Positions 22,623 through 29,913 of a DNA stretch of 64,000 nt are shown piece by piece. The stretch covers positions 46,061-110,060 of IMG/VR virus record IMGVR_UViG_3300046535_002009. One strand, 5' to 3'. Below the pieces are notes generated by a model, which was not told the DNA's origin, made no database searches, and worked only from the letters and a program-made list of their open reading frames with translations. A program made the position numbers and the translations under genes. The DNA comes from a virus. Position 1 is the first letter of the stretch. Each line of letters begins with the position of its first letter.

Positions 22623-22853
22623 TCAGGTGCGTCGGCGCTGCGTGTCGGGCAGGGCGGGCGGGAGGTCGGCGGCTTCGTAGCGGGTGGCGTGGGCCTTGCT
22701 AAGAAGCTGGCCGGAGGGCCGGTGGCAGGGCTTGCCGGGGGCGGCTCCGCAGTGCTGGCAGGCGATGTGGAGGACGGGGTCTCGGTGGCGGCGGAGGGCG
22801 TCGCGGAGGGACGGGGGGCAGGGCTCGCCTTGGCCTGGGCGTTGGGGGTTCAC
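22623..22853 (-). CDS. zinc-finger protein, 76 aa, paralogous end to its neighbour
   Basis: GTG 22853 overlaps the stop of the upstream gene. The core IACQHCGAAPGKPCHRPSG is a CxxC-x6-C site also present (with changes) in the C-terminus of that upstream gene, so the small gene may be a duplicated zinc module. The ending SKAHATRYEAADL is typical of the same fold. Probably binds DNA or a replisome partner. Confidence 0.7.
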   Translation of the reverse strand: MNPQRPGQGEPCPPSLRDALRRHRDPVLHIACQHCGAAPGKPCHRPSGQLLSKAHATRYEAADLPPALPDTQRRRT

Positions 22854-23497
22854 GGGGTGGTGTCTTCCTCGGCGGTGGTGTTGCCGGCTCGGGCCTTGGC
22901 GAGGTCGGTGCGGCTGGGGTGGGGGTCGGCGTGTTTGCGTGGGGGTTTGCCTGGGCGGCCGCTGGTGCAGGAGCGGCCGGGTAGGGCGTGGCACTTGGGG
23001 CAGCCGACGGCGAAGGGGTTGGCGACGCCGGGGACTTGGGGCGGGGGTGGTGCTTCGCCGATGGCGGCGAGGGCGGCTTGGAGGCGGCGGCCCTGGGGGC
23101 CTGCTTCGAGTTCGAGCGGGCGCCGGTTCGCCGGGTTGAGCTGGTGGGCTGGGGGGACGGGGCGGCCGTCGCCGGCGGCGGCAAGGAGCCTGCGGAGGTT
23201 GCGGATGCCCTCGATGGGGGTCTCGTCCGGGTTGCCGGCGTACTGGAGGTTCGCGCGGTCGATGCGCGGTGCGCGTGCCTCGGCGCGGATCTGCCGGACG
23301 TGGAAGGGGAGGATCCAGCGGCGTCCGTCGAGGTCGCCTCGCCGGGTGTAGTAGATCGTGACGGCGGCGAGGGCGTCCTCGTCGAGGGGGATGTCGTGCA
23401 GGGCTGCGGCCCAGGCTTCTGCGGCGGCCTTCGACGGCATGCGGTTGTCGAAGGCGGCGGCTCTGGCCAGGAGGTCGAGTGCCTCGTCTCGGTTCAC
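22850..23497 (-). CDS. probable helicase-loader-like replication protein with zinc finger, 215 aa
   Basis: The first 80 residues (LLARAAAFDNRMPSKAAAEA, then YYTRRGDLDGRRWILPFHV) resemble the helical N-terminal domain of phage loader/inhibitor proteins (G40P gp39 type). The C-terminus holds GCPKCHALPGRSCTSG, a zinc motif matching that in the next gene. GTG 23497 overlaps the stop of the replication initiator. The assignment rests on this position and helix pattern and is moderate. Confidence 0.65.
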   Translation of the reverse strand: MNRDEALDLLARAAAFDNRMPSKAAAEAWAAALHDIPLDEDALAAVTIYYTRRGDLDGRRWILPFHVRQIRAEARAPRIDRANLQYAGNPDETPIEGIRNLRRLLAAAGDGRPVPPAHQLNPANRRPLELEAGPQGRRLQAALAAIGEAPPPPQVPGVANPFAVGCPKCHALPGRSCTSGRPGKPPRKHADPHPSRTDLAKARAGNTTAEEDTTP

Positions 23498-24564
23498 GCG
23501 GGGTACTCCTCGTGGTCGCTCTTGAGGGCGAGCCAGCCGGCGACCCGGTCGTCGGTGGTGCTGTAGGCGGGGCGCTGCTGGCTGGGCTGGCGTCCGGCGG
23601 CGAGGCGTAGCTGGTCGTACTTCTCGCGGAGCTTGGGCATCGAGAGGACGTTGCCGCGCCAGAAGTCGTCTGCCTGGCACCAGCGGATCGCGTTGCACAG
23701 CTGCTCGGGGGTACGGCCGTCGATGTCGATGGCGCGGCGGGCGGCGTCGCGCCAGGCCTGCGTGATGCGGGGCCGCTTGGAGCCGTTGGCCTCGATGAGG
23801 TCGGCGAGGAGCGTGCACGCTTCTTCGACGTCGGGCCGGAGCGGCTCCGGGGTGCGCGTGGCGACGGCGTGGTTCGGACGAGGGTTCTTCCCTGCTCCCT
23901 GCTCCCTGCTCCCTGCTCCCTGATCAGGAGTGAGGATCTCGGGAACCTCTCCGGAGACCTTCGTGAGGGTTTCACGAGGTTCTCCGTAGGCGCCGTGACC
24001 TGCGCTGTTGTCGCGCTGTGGGGTCGGGGTGGGGGTCGCGGTGGGGAGTTGGAAGATCGTGGCGCCTGCACCGTGCCCGTGGTCCTCCGAGGGGTTTCCG
24101 GAGGGTGCCGGGGAGGTCCCGGAGAGGGCCGTGTCGATCTTCGTGAAGGCCTCCGGAGGATTTCGGGAGGGCTTCTGTGGGCGCTCCGGGTTCTTCGTGC
24201 GCCATTCGGCGAACTCTCCAGGTTCGTCGTGAGGGCAGGGCGGGATCTTCGGCTTCGCGGGGTGCTGCGGGCGCTGGTGCTCGGTCCAGTTCGGGCAGTG
24301 CAGGAAGCGCCGGCCGTCGACGTCGTAGCGGCACACGGAGCCGCTGTCGGCCATGAGGTCAAGCCAGGTGTCGACGTCCTCGGCCTGGATGCCGCGGTCT
24401 CTGGGGAAGCAGTCCGCGGCGATCAGGAGCCCGTCGTCGACGCCGCGGCCGTGGTCGTCGAGGTAGCCCCAGAGCAGAACGAAGAAGTAGCGGACGGGCA
24501 TGGGCCACGCGGAGACCGTGAGGGAGGTGCGCAGCTCGGGCTTGATCGCACGGATGCGGGCCAT
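23494..24564 (-). CDS. phage replication initiation protein (O/DnaD-like), 356 aa
   Basis: The N-terminus MARIRAIKPEL and the following winged-helix-like domain (residues 1-105, with LLWGYLDDHGRGVDDGLLIA) are typical of phage replisome organisers. A long linker rich in Pro, Ser and Gly (about 110-235) holds a 7-bp DNA repeat. A DnaD-like helical domain follows (DIDGRTPEQLCNAIRWC, about 265-320). It probably opens the phage origin and recruits the helicase through the loader encoded next. ATG 24564 follows a hairpin terminator. Confidence 0.75.
   Translation of the reverse strand: MARIRAIKPELRTSLTVSAWPMPVRYFFVLLWGYLDDHGRGVDDGLLIAADCFPRDRGIQAEDVDTWLDLMADSGSVCRYDVDGRRFLHCPNWTEHQRPQHPAKPKIPPCPHDEPGEFAEWRTKNPERPQKPSRNPPEAFTKIDTALSGTSPAPSGNPSEDHGHGAGATIFQLPTATPTPTPQRDNSAGHGAYGEPRETLTKVSGEVPEILTPDQGAGSREQGAGKNPRPNHAVATRTPEPLRPDVEEACTLLADLIEANGSKRPRITQAWRDAARRAIDIDGRTPEQLCNAIRWCQADDFWRGNVLSMPKLREKYDQLRLAAGRQPSQQRPAYSTTDDRVAGWLALKSDHEEYPA
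23891..23925. repeat. tandem 7-bp repeat (CCTGCTC)x4 plus one degenerate copy
   Basis: Four exact copies of CCTGCTC run from 23891 to 23918, and CCTGATC completes a fifth. The array lies in the linker of the replication gene and is read as Gly-Ser-Arg-Glu-Gln-Gly-Ala units. Because 7 is not a multiple of 3, loss or gain of one unit would shift the frame. Confidence 0.85.
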
Positions 24565-24603
24565 CAGGTGGTGGTCCTTCGGGTCGTGGGGCGGGAATGC
24601 GTG

Positions 24604-24630
24604 CCCGGGCGGTGGTGTGCCGCCCCGGGG
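24604..24630 (-). terminator. GC-rich stem-loop before the replication gene
   Basis: CCCGGGCGG pairs with CCGCCCCGGG (one bulged base) around a 7-base loop, in the 70-bp gap between the genes at 24635 and 24564. Weak to moderate evidence. Confidence 0.45.
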
Positions 24631-24634
24631 CGGG

Positions 24635-24763
24635 TCAGCTGGTGCGGCGAGCGCGGGCGCGGCAGCGCGCGATGTCAGCGCTGGTGAGCGGGCGGCGGGT
24701 CCGGCCGCCGCGTAGGCAGTAGAGGCGGCGCAGGGCGCTCCGGCTGGGCCAGGCGTGGGTCAT
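24635..24763 (-). CDS. small basic protein, 42 aa
   Basis: ATG 24763 overlaps the lipoprotein stop (ATGA). The peptide is very basic (SRSALRRLYCLRGGRTRRPL, then RCRARARR). It could be a nucleic-acid-binding peptide; it is kept because of coupling and GC-biased codons. Confidence 0.5.
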   Translation of the reverse strand: MTHAWPSRSALRRLYCLRGGRTRRPLTSADIARCRARARRTS

Positions 24764-25032
24764 CGCCCGGCGCAACGAGGGTCGTTGGGGACGACGGCGA
24801 CTGCCCCGTACGGGCTGTTGCCGTGGTACGTGGTGTAGACGCGGTTCGGGCCGTCGCACTTGGAGGCGACGTTGTTGAAGCCGTCGGGCATGGTGACGAC
24901 GTCCGCGGGCTGGTTGTTCATCCCGGCCCGGGGGGCGTCCTTGAACGGCTCGGTGGCCTTGTCCATGCAGCCGGTAAGGGTCAGGGCGAGGACGGCGATT
25001 CCTGCGGCGGCGAGGGCTCTGGTGGTGCGCAT
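24760..25032 (-). CDS. phage lipoprotein, 90 aa
   Basis: ATG 25032 has GAAGGA nine bases ahead. The signal peptide ends in a clear lipobox (AVLALTLTGC, Cys at residue 22). The mature part is about 69 residues with conserved-looking DVVTMPDGFNNVASKCDG and YTTYHGNSPYGAVAVVPND segments. Small lipoproteins like this recur in Streptomyces prophages; superinfection exclusion is a reasonable guess, not shown here. Confidence 0.8.
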   Translation of the reverse strand: MRTTRALAAAGIAVLALTLTGCMDKATEPFKDAPRAGMNNQPADVVTMPDGFNNVASKCDGPNRVYTTYHGNSPYGAVAVVPNDPRCAGR

Positions 25033-25091
25033 GTGGCGTTCCTTCGGGGAAGGCACGGTCGGCGTCCGACCGGGCCGGATGACTGGGTGGG

Positions 25092-25340
25092 TCAGCGTTT
25101 GGTGGGCGGCCCGTAGGGGCTCTGCCAGGCCGGCCGGTCGGTTCGGCGGGCGGGCTTGCCATTGGTGTCGAGCAGGCCTGCGGTCTTGAGGGCTTCGAGG
25201 TGCGCGGTCAGCTGACGGGCTGCGGCCTGCACCGCGGGGAGAAGCGCCTGGGCGAACTCTGTGATCGCGGCGCTGAGAGCTGCTCCTGCACGGAGCAGCG
25301 CCTCGCGTTCGGCGTCGGTGAGGGCGCTGGGCGTGTTCAC
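25092..25340 (-). CDS. small helical protein, 82 aa
   Basis: GTG 25340 overlaps the stop of the 51-aa gene upstream. One long amphipathic helix (LRAGAALSAAITEFAQALLP, then VQAAARQLTAHLEALKTAG) and a basic tail ending PYGPPTKR. It resembles a coiled-coil oligomerisation unit. Unknown role. Confidence 0.6.
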   Translation of the reverse strand: MNTPSALTDAEREALLRAGAALSAAITEFAQALLPAVQAAARQLTAHLEALKTAGLLDTNGKPARRTDRPAWQSPYGPPTKR

Positions 25341-25492
25341 CGCAGTGTCTTCTCGGTGCGGTCGGCTGCCTGGCCGGTGCAGCAGGCGCGGGCGCAGCGG
25401 CCGCGGTCGGCCCAGGCCCGGGCGATGCGGCAGACGGCGATGGTTGCGCAGATCGTGACGACGACCAGCAGGTTGGCGAGGTACTCGTTCAT
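25337..25492 (-). CDS. tiny membrane protein with Cys tail, 51 aa
   Basis: ATG 25492 follows GAAGGAT. The peptide has one hydrophobic helix (YLANLLVVVTICATIAVCR) and a cytoplasmic tail with Cys residues (RGRCARACCTGQ). Tight coupling on the left supports the call. Its neighbours are also membrane proteins. Confidence 0.65.
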   Translation of the reverse strand: MNEYLANLLVVVTICATIAVCRIARAWADRGRCARACCTGQAADRTEKTLR

Positions 25493-25510
25493 CGGGATCC
25501 TTCCGGTGGG

Positions 25511-25535
25511 GCCCGGCCGGGGTGTCCGGCCGGGC
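25511..25535 (-). terminator. stem-loop, 10-bp perfect stem
   Basis: GCCCGGCCGG pairs with CCGGCCGGGC around GGTGT, immediately after the stop of the leftward membrane protein gene at 25544. Compact, GC-only stem without a U-run. Confidence 0.55.
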
Positions 25536-25543
25536 GGGGCTGG

Positions 25544-26038
25544 CTAGTTGGTGGTGGGTACGGGCGCGAGGACACGCTTGCGGCGGCGGGGCCGGGTGGC
25601 GAGGTGGTGCGCGGCCATCCAGACGGCGCTGGGGGCGAGGGACGCGACGATGCCGATCACGGTGTTGACGGGGCCGTGGCCCGCGGCGTTGGCGAGCAGC
25701 GCGCCACTGGGGGCGAGGAGGGCGCCGGCGAAGCTGATCGGTCCCATCACGGTGAACGCGAGGTCGAGGGCGACGCCGAGGTTGGCCCAGCCGGTCCGGA
25801 CGTCGACCGGGTCGACCTTCTTGAAGTCGTCCATCGCCATGTCGGCGACGCTGCGGCGGGTGATCAGGGAGGCGCCGGCGAAGAGGAGGACTGCCAGGAC
25901 CAGCAGGTAGGCCAGGTACGTCAGCTGGTGGACGACGAGGGCCAGGAGGATGATCGCGCCTTCGGCGAGCATGGCGCGGTGCAGCGGGCGGCACCAGCGG
26001 TGGGGGCAGCTACGGGTCGGGGTGTGCGGCTTGCGCAT
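25544..26038 (-). CDS. membrane protein with three spans, 164 aa
   Basis: After a basic N-terminus with Cys and His (RSCPHRWCRPLHR), hydrophobic segments cover about residues 26-56 (one or two helices), 92-112 and 118-142, separated by a hydrophilic loop (DMAMDDFKKVDPVDVRTG). A basic tail ends the protein (RPRRRKRVL). GGGAG precedes ATG 26038. It lies next to a VWA protein gene, which might act with it. No family recognised. Confidence 0.7.
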   Translation of the reverse strand: MRKPHTPTRSCPHRWCRPLHRAMLAEGAIILLALVVHQLTYLAYLLVLAVLLFAGASLITRRSVADMAMDDFKKVDPVDVRTGWANLGVALDLAFTVMGPISFAGALLAPSGALLANAAGHGPVNTVIGIVASLAPSAVWMAAHHLATRPRRRKRVLAPVPTTN

Positions 26039-26053
26039 GGAGAACTCCCGCTT

Positions 26054-26194
26054 TCAGAGAAGGTCGTCGAGGATGAAGTCGCCGAACCAGACGAGGACGG
26101 CGGCGACGGCCGCCCAGTGGGGGCTGCCGGTGGCGGCCCATGTGATGAGCCCGGCGAGGGCGGCGCCTGCTGTGCCAGCGAGGAAGCGAGTCAC
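26054..26194 (-). CDS. tiny membrane protein, 46 aa
   Basis: GTG 26194 overlaps the VWA stop. Almost the whole peptide is hydrophobic with two potential spans (FLAGTAGAALAGLITWAATG, then WAAVAAVLVWFGDFIL). It may anchor or partner the VWA protein. Confidence 0.6.
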   Translation of the reverse strand: MTRFLAGTAGAALAGLITWAATGSPHWAAVAAVLVWFGDFILDDLL

Positions 26195-26928
26195 CGGACG
26201 ATCCCGGCCGCCCGGGCTGCGGCGAGCCAGGTCGGGTATTCGGCGAGGAGCCGGTCGTAGAGGTCGGCGTCGGTCATGCGGCGGGGGTTGCGGCCGACGG
26301 CGAAGAAGCCAGCGTTGTCGACGGTGCGGCCGCGCATGGTGTCGAGGCCGCGGAGGAACGCGAACTCGCCTGATTCCTGGGGGCCGAAGCCGATGAACTG
26401 CCAGAAGATCGGCAGGTTGCTGGCCTCGCGGAGTACGAGCTGGGTGTCGGCGGCGTCGGTGCAGGCCCCGTCGGTCTGGAAGATGACGAACGCGGGCGTG
26501 GTGCTTCCGCGGTGGGCGTCCATGACCTTGCGCATGGCGGGCGCGTAGCGGGTGCCGCCCCAGGTGATGCCGCCGGTGCGGCGGAGGTTGTCGACGGCTC
26601 CGCGGTGGGAGCCGATTCTGACCTCCATCGGGTCGTAGGCGCGGCTCTGGAAGAACACGACGGGGACGGTGCCGTCGTCGTCGAGGTTTGCGGCCAGGCC
26701 GAGGCTCTGCTCGGCGAGGTGCTGAACGTCGCCGGCGGCGTAGTGGTCGTCCATGGAGCCGGAGTGGTCCAGGACGAGGTAGACGTCGGCGTGTTCGGTG
26801 TTGAGGCCGCGCTTGGTAAGGGAGACGCCGGCGGCCTTGACGAGGCTGACGAGCTCGGGGGCGTGGTCCTGGATGGTGTCGGGGGTGATCGGGGTGGGGC
26901 TGGCGGTCTTGCGGCTGAACAGGCCCAT
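26191..26928 (-). CDS. VWA-domain protein (metal-binding adhesion-type fold), 245 aa
   Basis: The MIDAS motif DHSGS is at residues 54-58 within VYLVLDHSGSMDDHY, with a second acidic loop FQTDGACTD near 138. The fold continues through TPAFVIFQTDG and NLPIFWQFIGFG. Bacterial phage-type VWA proteins of this length resemble the TerF/tellurium-type group. No AAA ATPase partner lies next to it. The start at 26928 has GAAGGAC ahead. It may bind a protein partner or membrane target. Confidence 0.8.
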   Translation of the reverse strand: MGLFSRKTASPTPITPDTIQDHAPELVSLVKAAGVSLTKRGLNTEHADVYLVLDHSGSMDDHYAAGDVQHLAEQSLGLAANLDDDGTVPVVFFQSRAYDPMEVRIGSHRGAVDNLRRTGGITWGGTRYAPAMRKVMDAHRGSTTPAFVIFQTDGACTDAADTQLVLREASNLPIFWQFIGFGPQESGEFAFLRGLDTMRGRTVDNAGFFAVGRNPRRMTDADLYDRLLAEYPTWLAAARAAGIVR

Positions 26929-26954
26929 GGCGGGGTGTCCTTCGGTGGGGAGGG

Positions 26955-27839
26955 TCACGCGGCGCGTGTGCGTCGGCGGAGTTTGCGCTCGCGGGCCGCG
27001 TCGCGGACGGCGCGGCGGCAGCGCGGGCACGTCGGTGTGCCGATCTGGGTGTGGTCGTAGTAGCCGCCGGGGGTGCCGCAGCGGGCGGTCCAGTCCGGGG
27101 CGGCGGCGGGGTCGTCGATGGTGTCGTCGTCCCAGGCGAGGGGGACGGCCCAGGCGTGGCGGGCGGCGATGGCAAGGGCACCGGTGCGGTCGCGGGTGCG
27201 GACGCCGTGTTCCGCGGGGTCTGCGGCCCACAGCCGGTCGTACAGCTCGTGGACGAGCCGGGCCCGGCTGGAGGTGACACGGGGTCGGCGGCCGTGGGCG
27301 AGGTGCCACAGCTCTTCGCCGTGGGTTCCGCCGAGCCGGGCGAGGACGCGGATGGGCCAGCCGGAGGCGACGAGCGCCTGGACGCGCCGTCGGGAGCCGG
27401 TGCCGTCGACGACGGCTCGGCCGCCGGGCGGCACGCGGGGGATGGCGACGGAGCGGACGGCCCGGGCGTTCTCCTCCCGCATGCGGACCGAGGGCCGTTG
27501 GGCGCCGGCGCGAACGAGGAGTCGGCGCACGACCTTCTCGCTGACGGCGGCCTGCGCTGCGATCTGCTGGTAGGTCATGCCGGCGCGGACGAGGGCCTGC
27601 GCGTGGAGGCGGACGGGCTCCGCGGAAACGTAGGGCTGCCAACGGCCGTAAGCGACCTGGCGGCGCTTGGTGGCGGACCACGCGGTGGAAGCGAGCGTGC
27701 AGCGGCGGCAGCGGCAGCCGTGGTGGGTGTAGGTGGAGTGGCGACCGTGGGTGAGCTGTTCGGTGGGGTTTCCGCCGGTGACGGTGAGGGTGGAGTTGTC
27801 GGTCACTGCGGTCGCCTCTCGGTGGTGCGGGTGGTTCAT
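26955..27839 (-). CDS. HTH protein of a four-gene paralogous array (copy 1), 294 aa
   Basis: The N-terminal part has a Cys/His motif (GCRCRRCT) like that in phage WhiB/HNH-type proteins, then an HTH (MTYQQIAAQAAVSEKVVRRL, residues about 88-110). The shared C-terminal module starts at GSRRRVQALVASGWPIRVLA and ends in WAVPLAWDDDTIDDPAAAP; a final zinc pair (CPRCRR) follows. ATG 27839 overlaps the upstream stop; GTG 27806 is the alternative. Likely DNA-binding. Confidence 0.7.
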   Translation of the reverse strand: MNHPHHREATAVTDNSTLTVTGGNPTEQLTHGRHSTYTHHGCRCRRCTLASTAWSATKRRQVAYGRWQPYVSAEPVRLHAQALVRAGMTYQQIAAQAAVSEKVVRRLLVRAGAQRPSVRMREENARAVRSVAIPRVPPGGRAVVDGTGSRRRVQALVASGWPIRVLARLGGTHGEELWHLAHGRRPRVTSSRARLVHELYDRLWAADPAEHGVRTRDRTGALAIAARHAWAVPLAWDDDTIDDPAAAPDWTARCGTPGGYYDHTQIGTPTCPRCRRAVRDAARERKLRRRTRAA

Positions 27840-29116
27840 GCAGCAGCTGCGGTTGTGCGCGTCTCAACGGAGCGGCACCGGGCGCAGAGCGGGGTGCCGG
27901 TGAGCCGGTGGAGTGCCGGTCCGCGTGGTCGGCCGCAGTGGCCGGTGGAGTCGGGGCTGGCTGCGGGGTCGTCGATGGTGTCGTCGTCCCACGCGAGGGG
28001 GACGGCCCACTCGGCCCGGGTGGCCCGGTCGCGGGCGAGGGCCGCGCGGTCGGCGGGCACGCCGTGCCGGGTCGGGTCCTGGTCCCAGAGGCGGTTGTAG
28101 AGCGCGGCCACCGATTCGTTGGAGGTGAATGCCGGGTTGTCGCCCAGGAGGTTGGTGCGCAACTCGCTCGGCGGGCAGCCGAGGCGGGCGGCGAGGTGCG
28201 GGATCGGCCAGCCGCCGAGGACCAGGGCCTGCAGGCGCCGCTGGGAGCCGATCGCGGAGAGCGTGCGCGACGGCCGCTCGGGCTCGGGCTGGCCTGGCCG
28301 GACCGCCATGAGCTTCTGGGCGTTGGAGGCCCGGAGCTGCTTGGCGGGTTGCCGGCCGGAGCACGGACGGCCGTAGATGAGGTACTCGACGGTGCCGTGG
28401 CTGACGCCGGCGGCGCGCGCGATGGCCTTCGCGCTCATGCCGCCGGAGCGAAGGAGTTCGACGTGGGCGCGCGCCGGTTGTGCGTCGACCATCGTGGGGC
28501 GGCGCGTCTGTGCGGCAGCGGCGGGGGCGGCCGTCCTCAGTGGGGCGGGCTCTGCGGAGGCGGAGCGGCGTGACTCCTGGTCACGGGTGGACCGGCAGAC
28601 CTCGCAGTACCGGACGGTTCCGTCGTCGCGGAAGCGGCCGTGGACGGCCAGGTCGTGGCCGTGCTTGCAGCGTTCGACCCGGCGGCGGATGCCGCGGACC
28701 TCTGCGAGGACCTGGCGGCACTTGTGCCGGGTCTCGAAGTCGTCCATGTGGTCGGGGGAGATGCAGGCGCGGTCACCGCAGCCGGGCCGTGTGACGCCGG
28801 TGGGCCAGCGGCCGTGCCTGATCTTGAAAGCGACACGGCGGGCCGTGTACTCGCGGCCGGCATGCCGCAGAATTGGGCTGTTGTCGGCGTTCGTGGTGGG
28901 ACCGGCCCAGTACCGGTGGCCGTCCGGCCCTTCCTCACAGAGCGCCCACCACGCCGCTTCGAGGGTCGTAGTGGTGCGGTGGCTGACGGGCAGGCCCATG
29001 TCGGCGCGGAGCGCTGCCACCGACGTGGCGTGGGTGCGCAGATGGCGGGCAACGGACCGGTTCGACCATCCGGCCGCGATCAACTCTCGGGCCTGCTCGG
29101 CCTTCTGCGCCTTCAC
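27836..29116 (-). CDS. HTH protein of the paralogous array (copy 2), with HNH-like insert, 426 aa
   Basis: Several modules are visible: an N-terminal HTH (WSNRSVARHLRTHATSVAAL), an HNH_3-like stretch (GCGDRACISPDHMDDFETR near 117-135) with a CKHGH and CEVCR zinc site, a second HTH (MSAKAIARAAGVSHGTVEYL), and the shared C-terminal module (GSQRRLQALVLGGWPIPHLA to WAVPLAWDDDTIDDPAASP). The longest member of the array. GTG 29116 overlaps the upstream stop. Confidence 0.7.
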   Translation of the reverse strand: MKAQKAEQARELIAAGWSNRSVARHLRTHATSVAALRADMGLPVSHRTTTTLEAAWWALCEEGPDGHRYWAGPTTNADNSPILRHAGREYTARRVAFKIRHGRWPTGVTRPGCGDRACISPDHMDDFETRHKCRQVLAEVRGIRRRVERCKHGHDLAVHGRFRDDGTVRYCEVCRSTRDQESRRSASAEPAPLRTAAPAAAAQTRRPTMVDAQPARAHVELLRSGGMSAKAIARAAGVSHGTVEYLIYGRPCSGRQPAKQLRASNAQKLMAVRPGQPEPERPSRTLSAIGSQRRLQALVLGGWPIPHLAARLGCPPSELRTNLLGDNPAFTSNESVAALYNRLWDQDPTRHGVPADRAALARDRATRAEWAVPLAWDDDTIDDPAASPDSTGHCGRPRGPALHRLTGTPLCARCRSVETRTTAAAA

Positions 29117-29913
29117 TCCTGTGCTCCCTTCCAGCTGGCGGCCTTCCAGCGCTCGATGGTTCGTTCGGCGACGCCGACGCGCGCGCCGATGGCGGCCGAG
29201 GTGAGTCCGCGGCGGTGGAGGCGGCGTGCCTCCGCGATCCGCTCCGCGCGGGTGGTGCCCTCCTCCGCGGGCACCTCGGCCGGGTCGGGCTCGGCGGTGT
29301 CCGGACGGGCAGCCGGGTCGTCGATGTCGGCGCCCCACGCCAGGGGCCCGTGCCATCCGGCTCTGGCGGCCTTCATGCGGGACCGGGTCGAGGGTCCAGG
29401 TACCAGCGCCCACTGCCGGTAGAGGGCTGTGATTGCCCGCGCGGTGTCGATGTGGACCCGGGGGTTCGGGCGCTGGTTGGGGATGCCGTTGGTGATGCGG
29501 CTGATCGACGTCTCGTCGATGGGCAGCCGGCTGGCCAGCAGCGGGCGGGTGTAGCCGAAGGCGATGAGCGCCCGGAGGCGGCGTTGACTGCCGGTGGCGT
29601 CGACGAAGAACGTGACTGGCGTGTTGGGGAGTTGTGCCTGCTCGATGCGGCGGGCAACGCTCCGGTGAGTGGTGGGGTTCTCGTTGTTGGCCAGCTCGGT
29701 GATCTGCGAACGTGCGACGCCGGTCGCTTCGGCGATGGCGCTGACGGTGTGGCCGGCGTCGACCCAGGTCCGCACGCGTTCGACGGTGGGGCCAGCAGGG
29801 ATGCGCCGCTTGCCCTCCTTCGAGGTCCTGTATCGCCATGACTTGCAGTAGCGGCGGTTGTACTCCCGAGACCGGCCGGTGGCAGGGGCGGGCGCCTGCT
29901 CCAGGACGGTCAT
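29113..29913 (-). CDS. HTH protein of the paralogous array (copy 3), 266 aa
   Basis: An HTH near residues 55-75 (HTVSAIAEATGVARSQITEL) precedes the shared module (GSQRRLRALIAFGYTRPLLA to GPLAWGADIDDPAARP), and a further HTH ends the protein (RGLTSAAIGARVGVAERTIE). The first 40 residues are basic (REYNRRYCKSWRYRTSKEGK). ATG 29913 overlaps copy 4's stop. Confidence 0.7.
   Translation of the reverse strand: MTVLEQAPAPATGRSREYNRRYCKSWRYRTSKEGKRRIPAGPTVERVRTWVDAGHTVSAIAEATGVARSQITELANNENPTTHRSVARRIEQAQLPNTPVTFFVDATGSQRRLRALIAFGYTRPLLASRLPIDETSISRITNGIPNQRPNPRVHIDTARAITALYRQWALVPGPSTRSRMKAARAGWHGPLAWGADIDDPAARPDTAEPDPAEVPAEEGTTRAERIAEARRLHRRGLTSAAIGARVGVAERTIERWKAASWKGAQE

Noticed and set aside
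23889-23926. Short repeat cluster considered as a CRISPR array
   Set aside because: Units of 7 bp without spacers, inside a coding gene; no cas gene is present.
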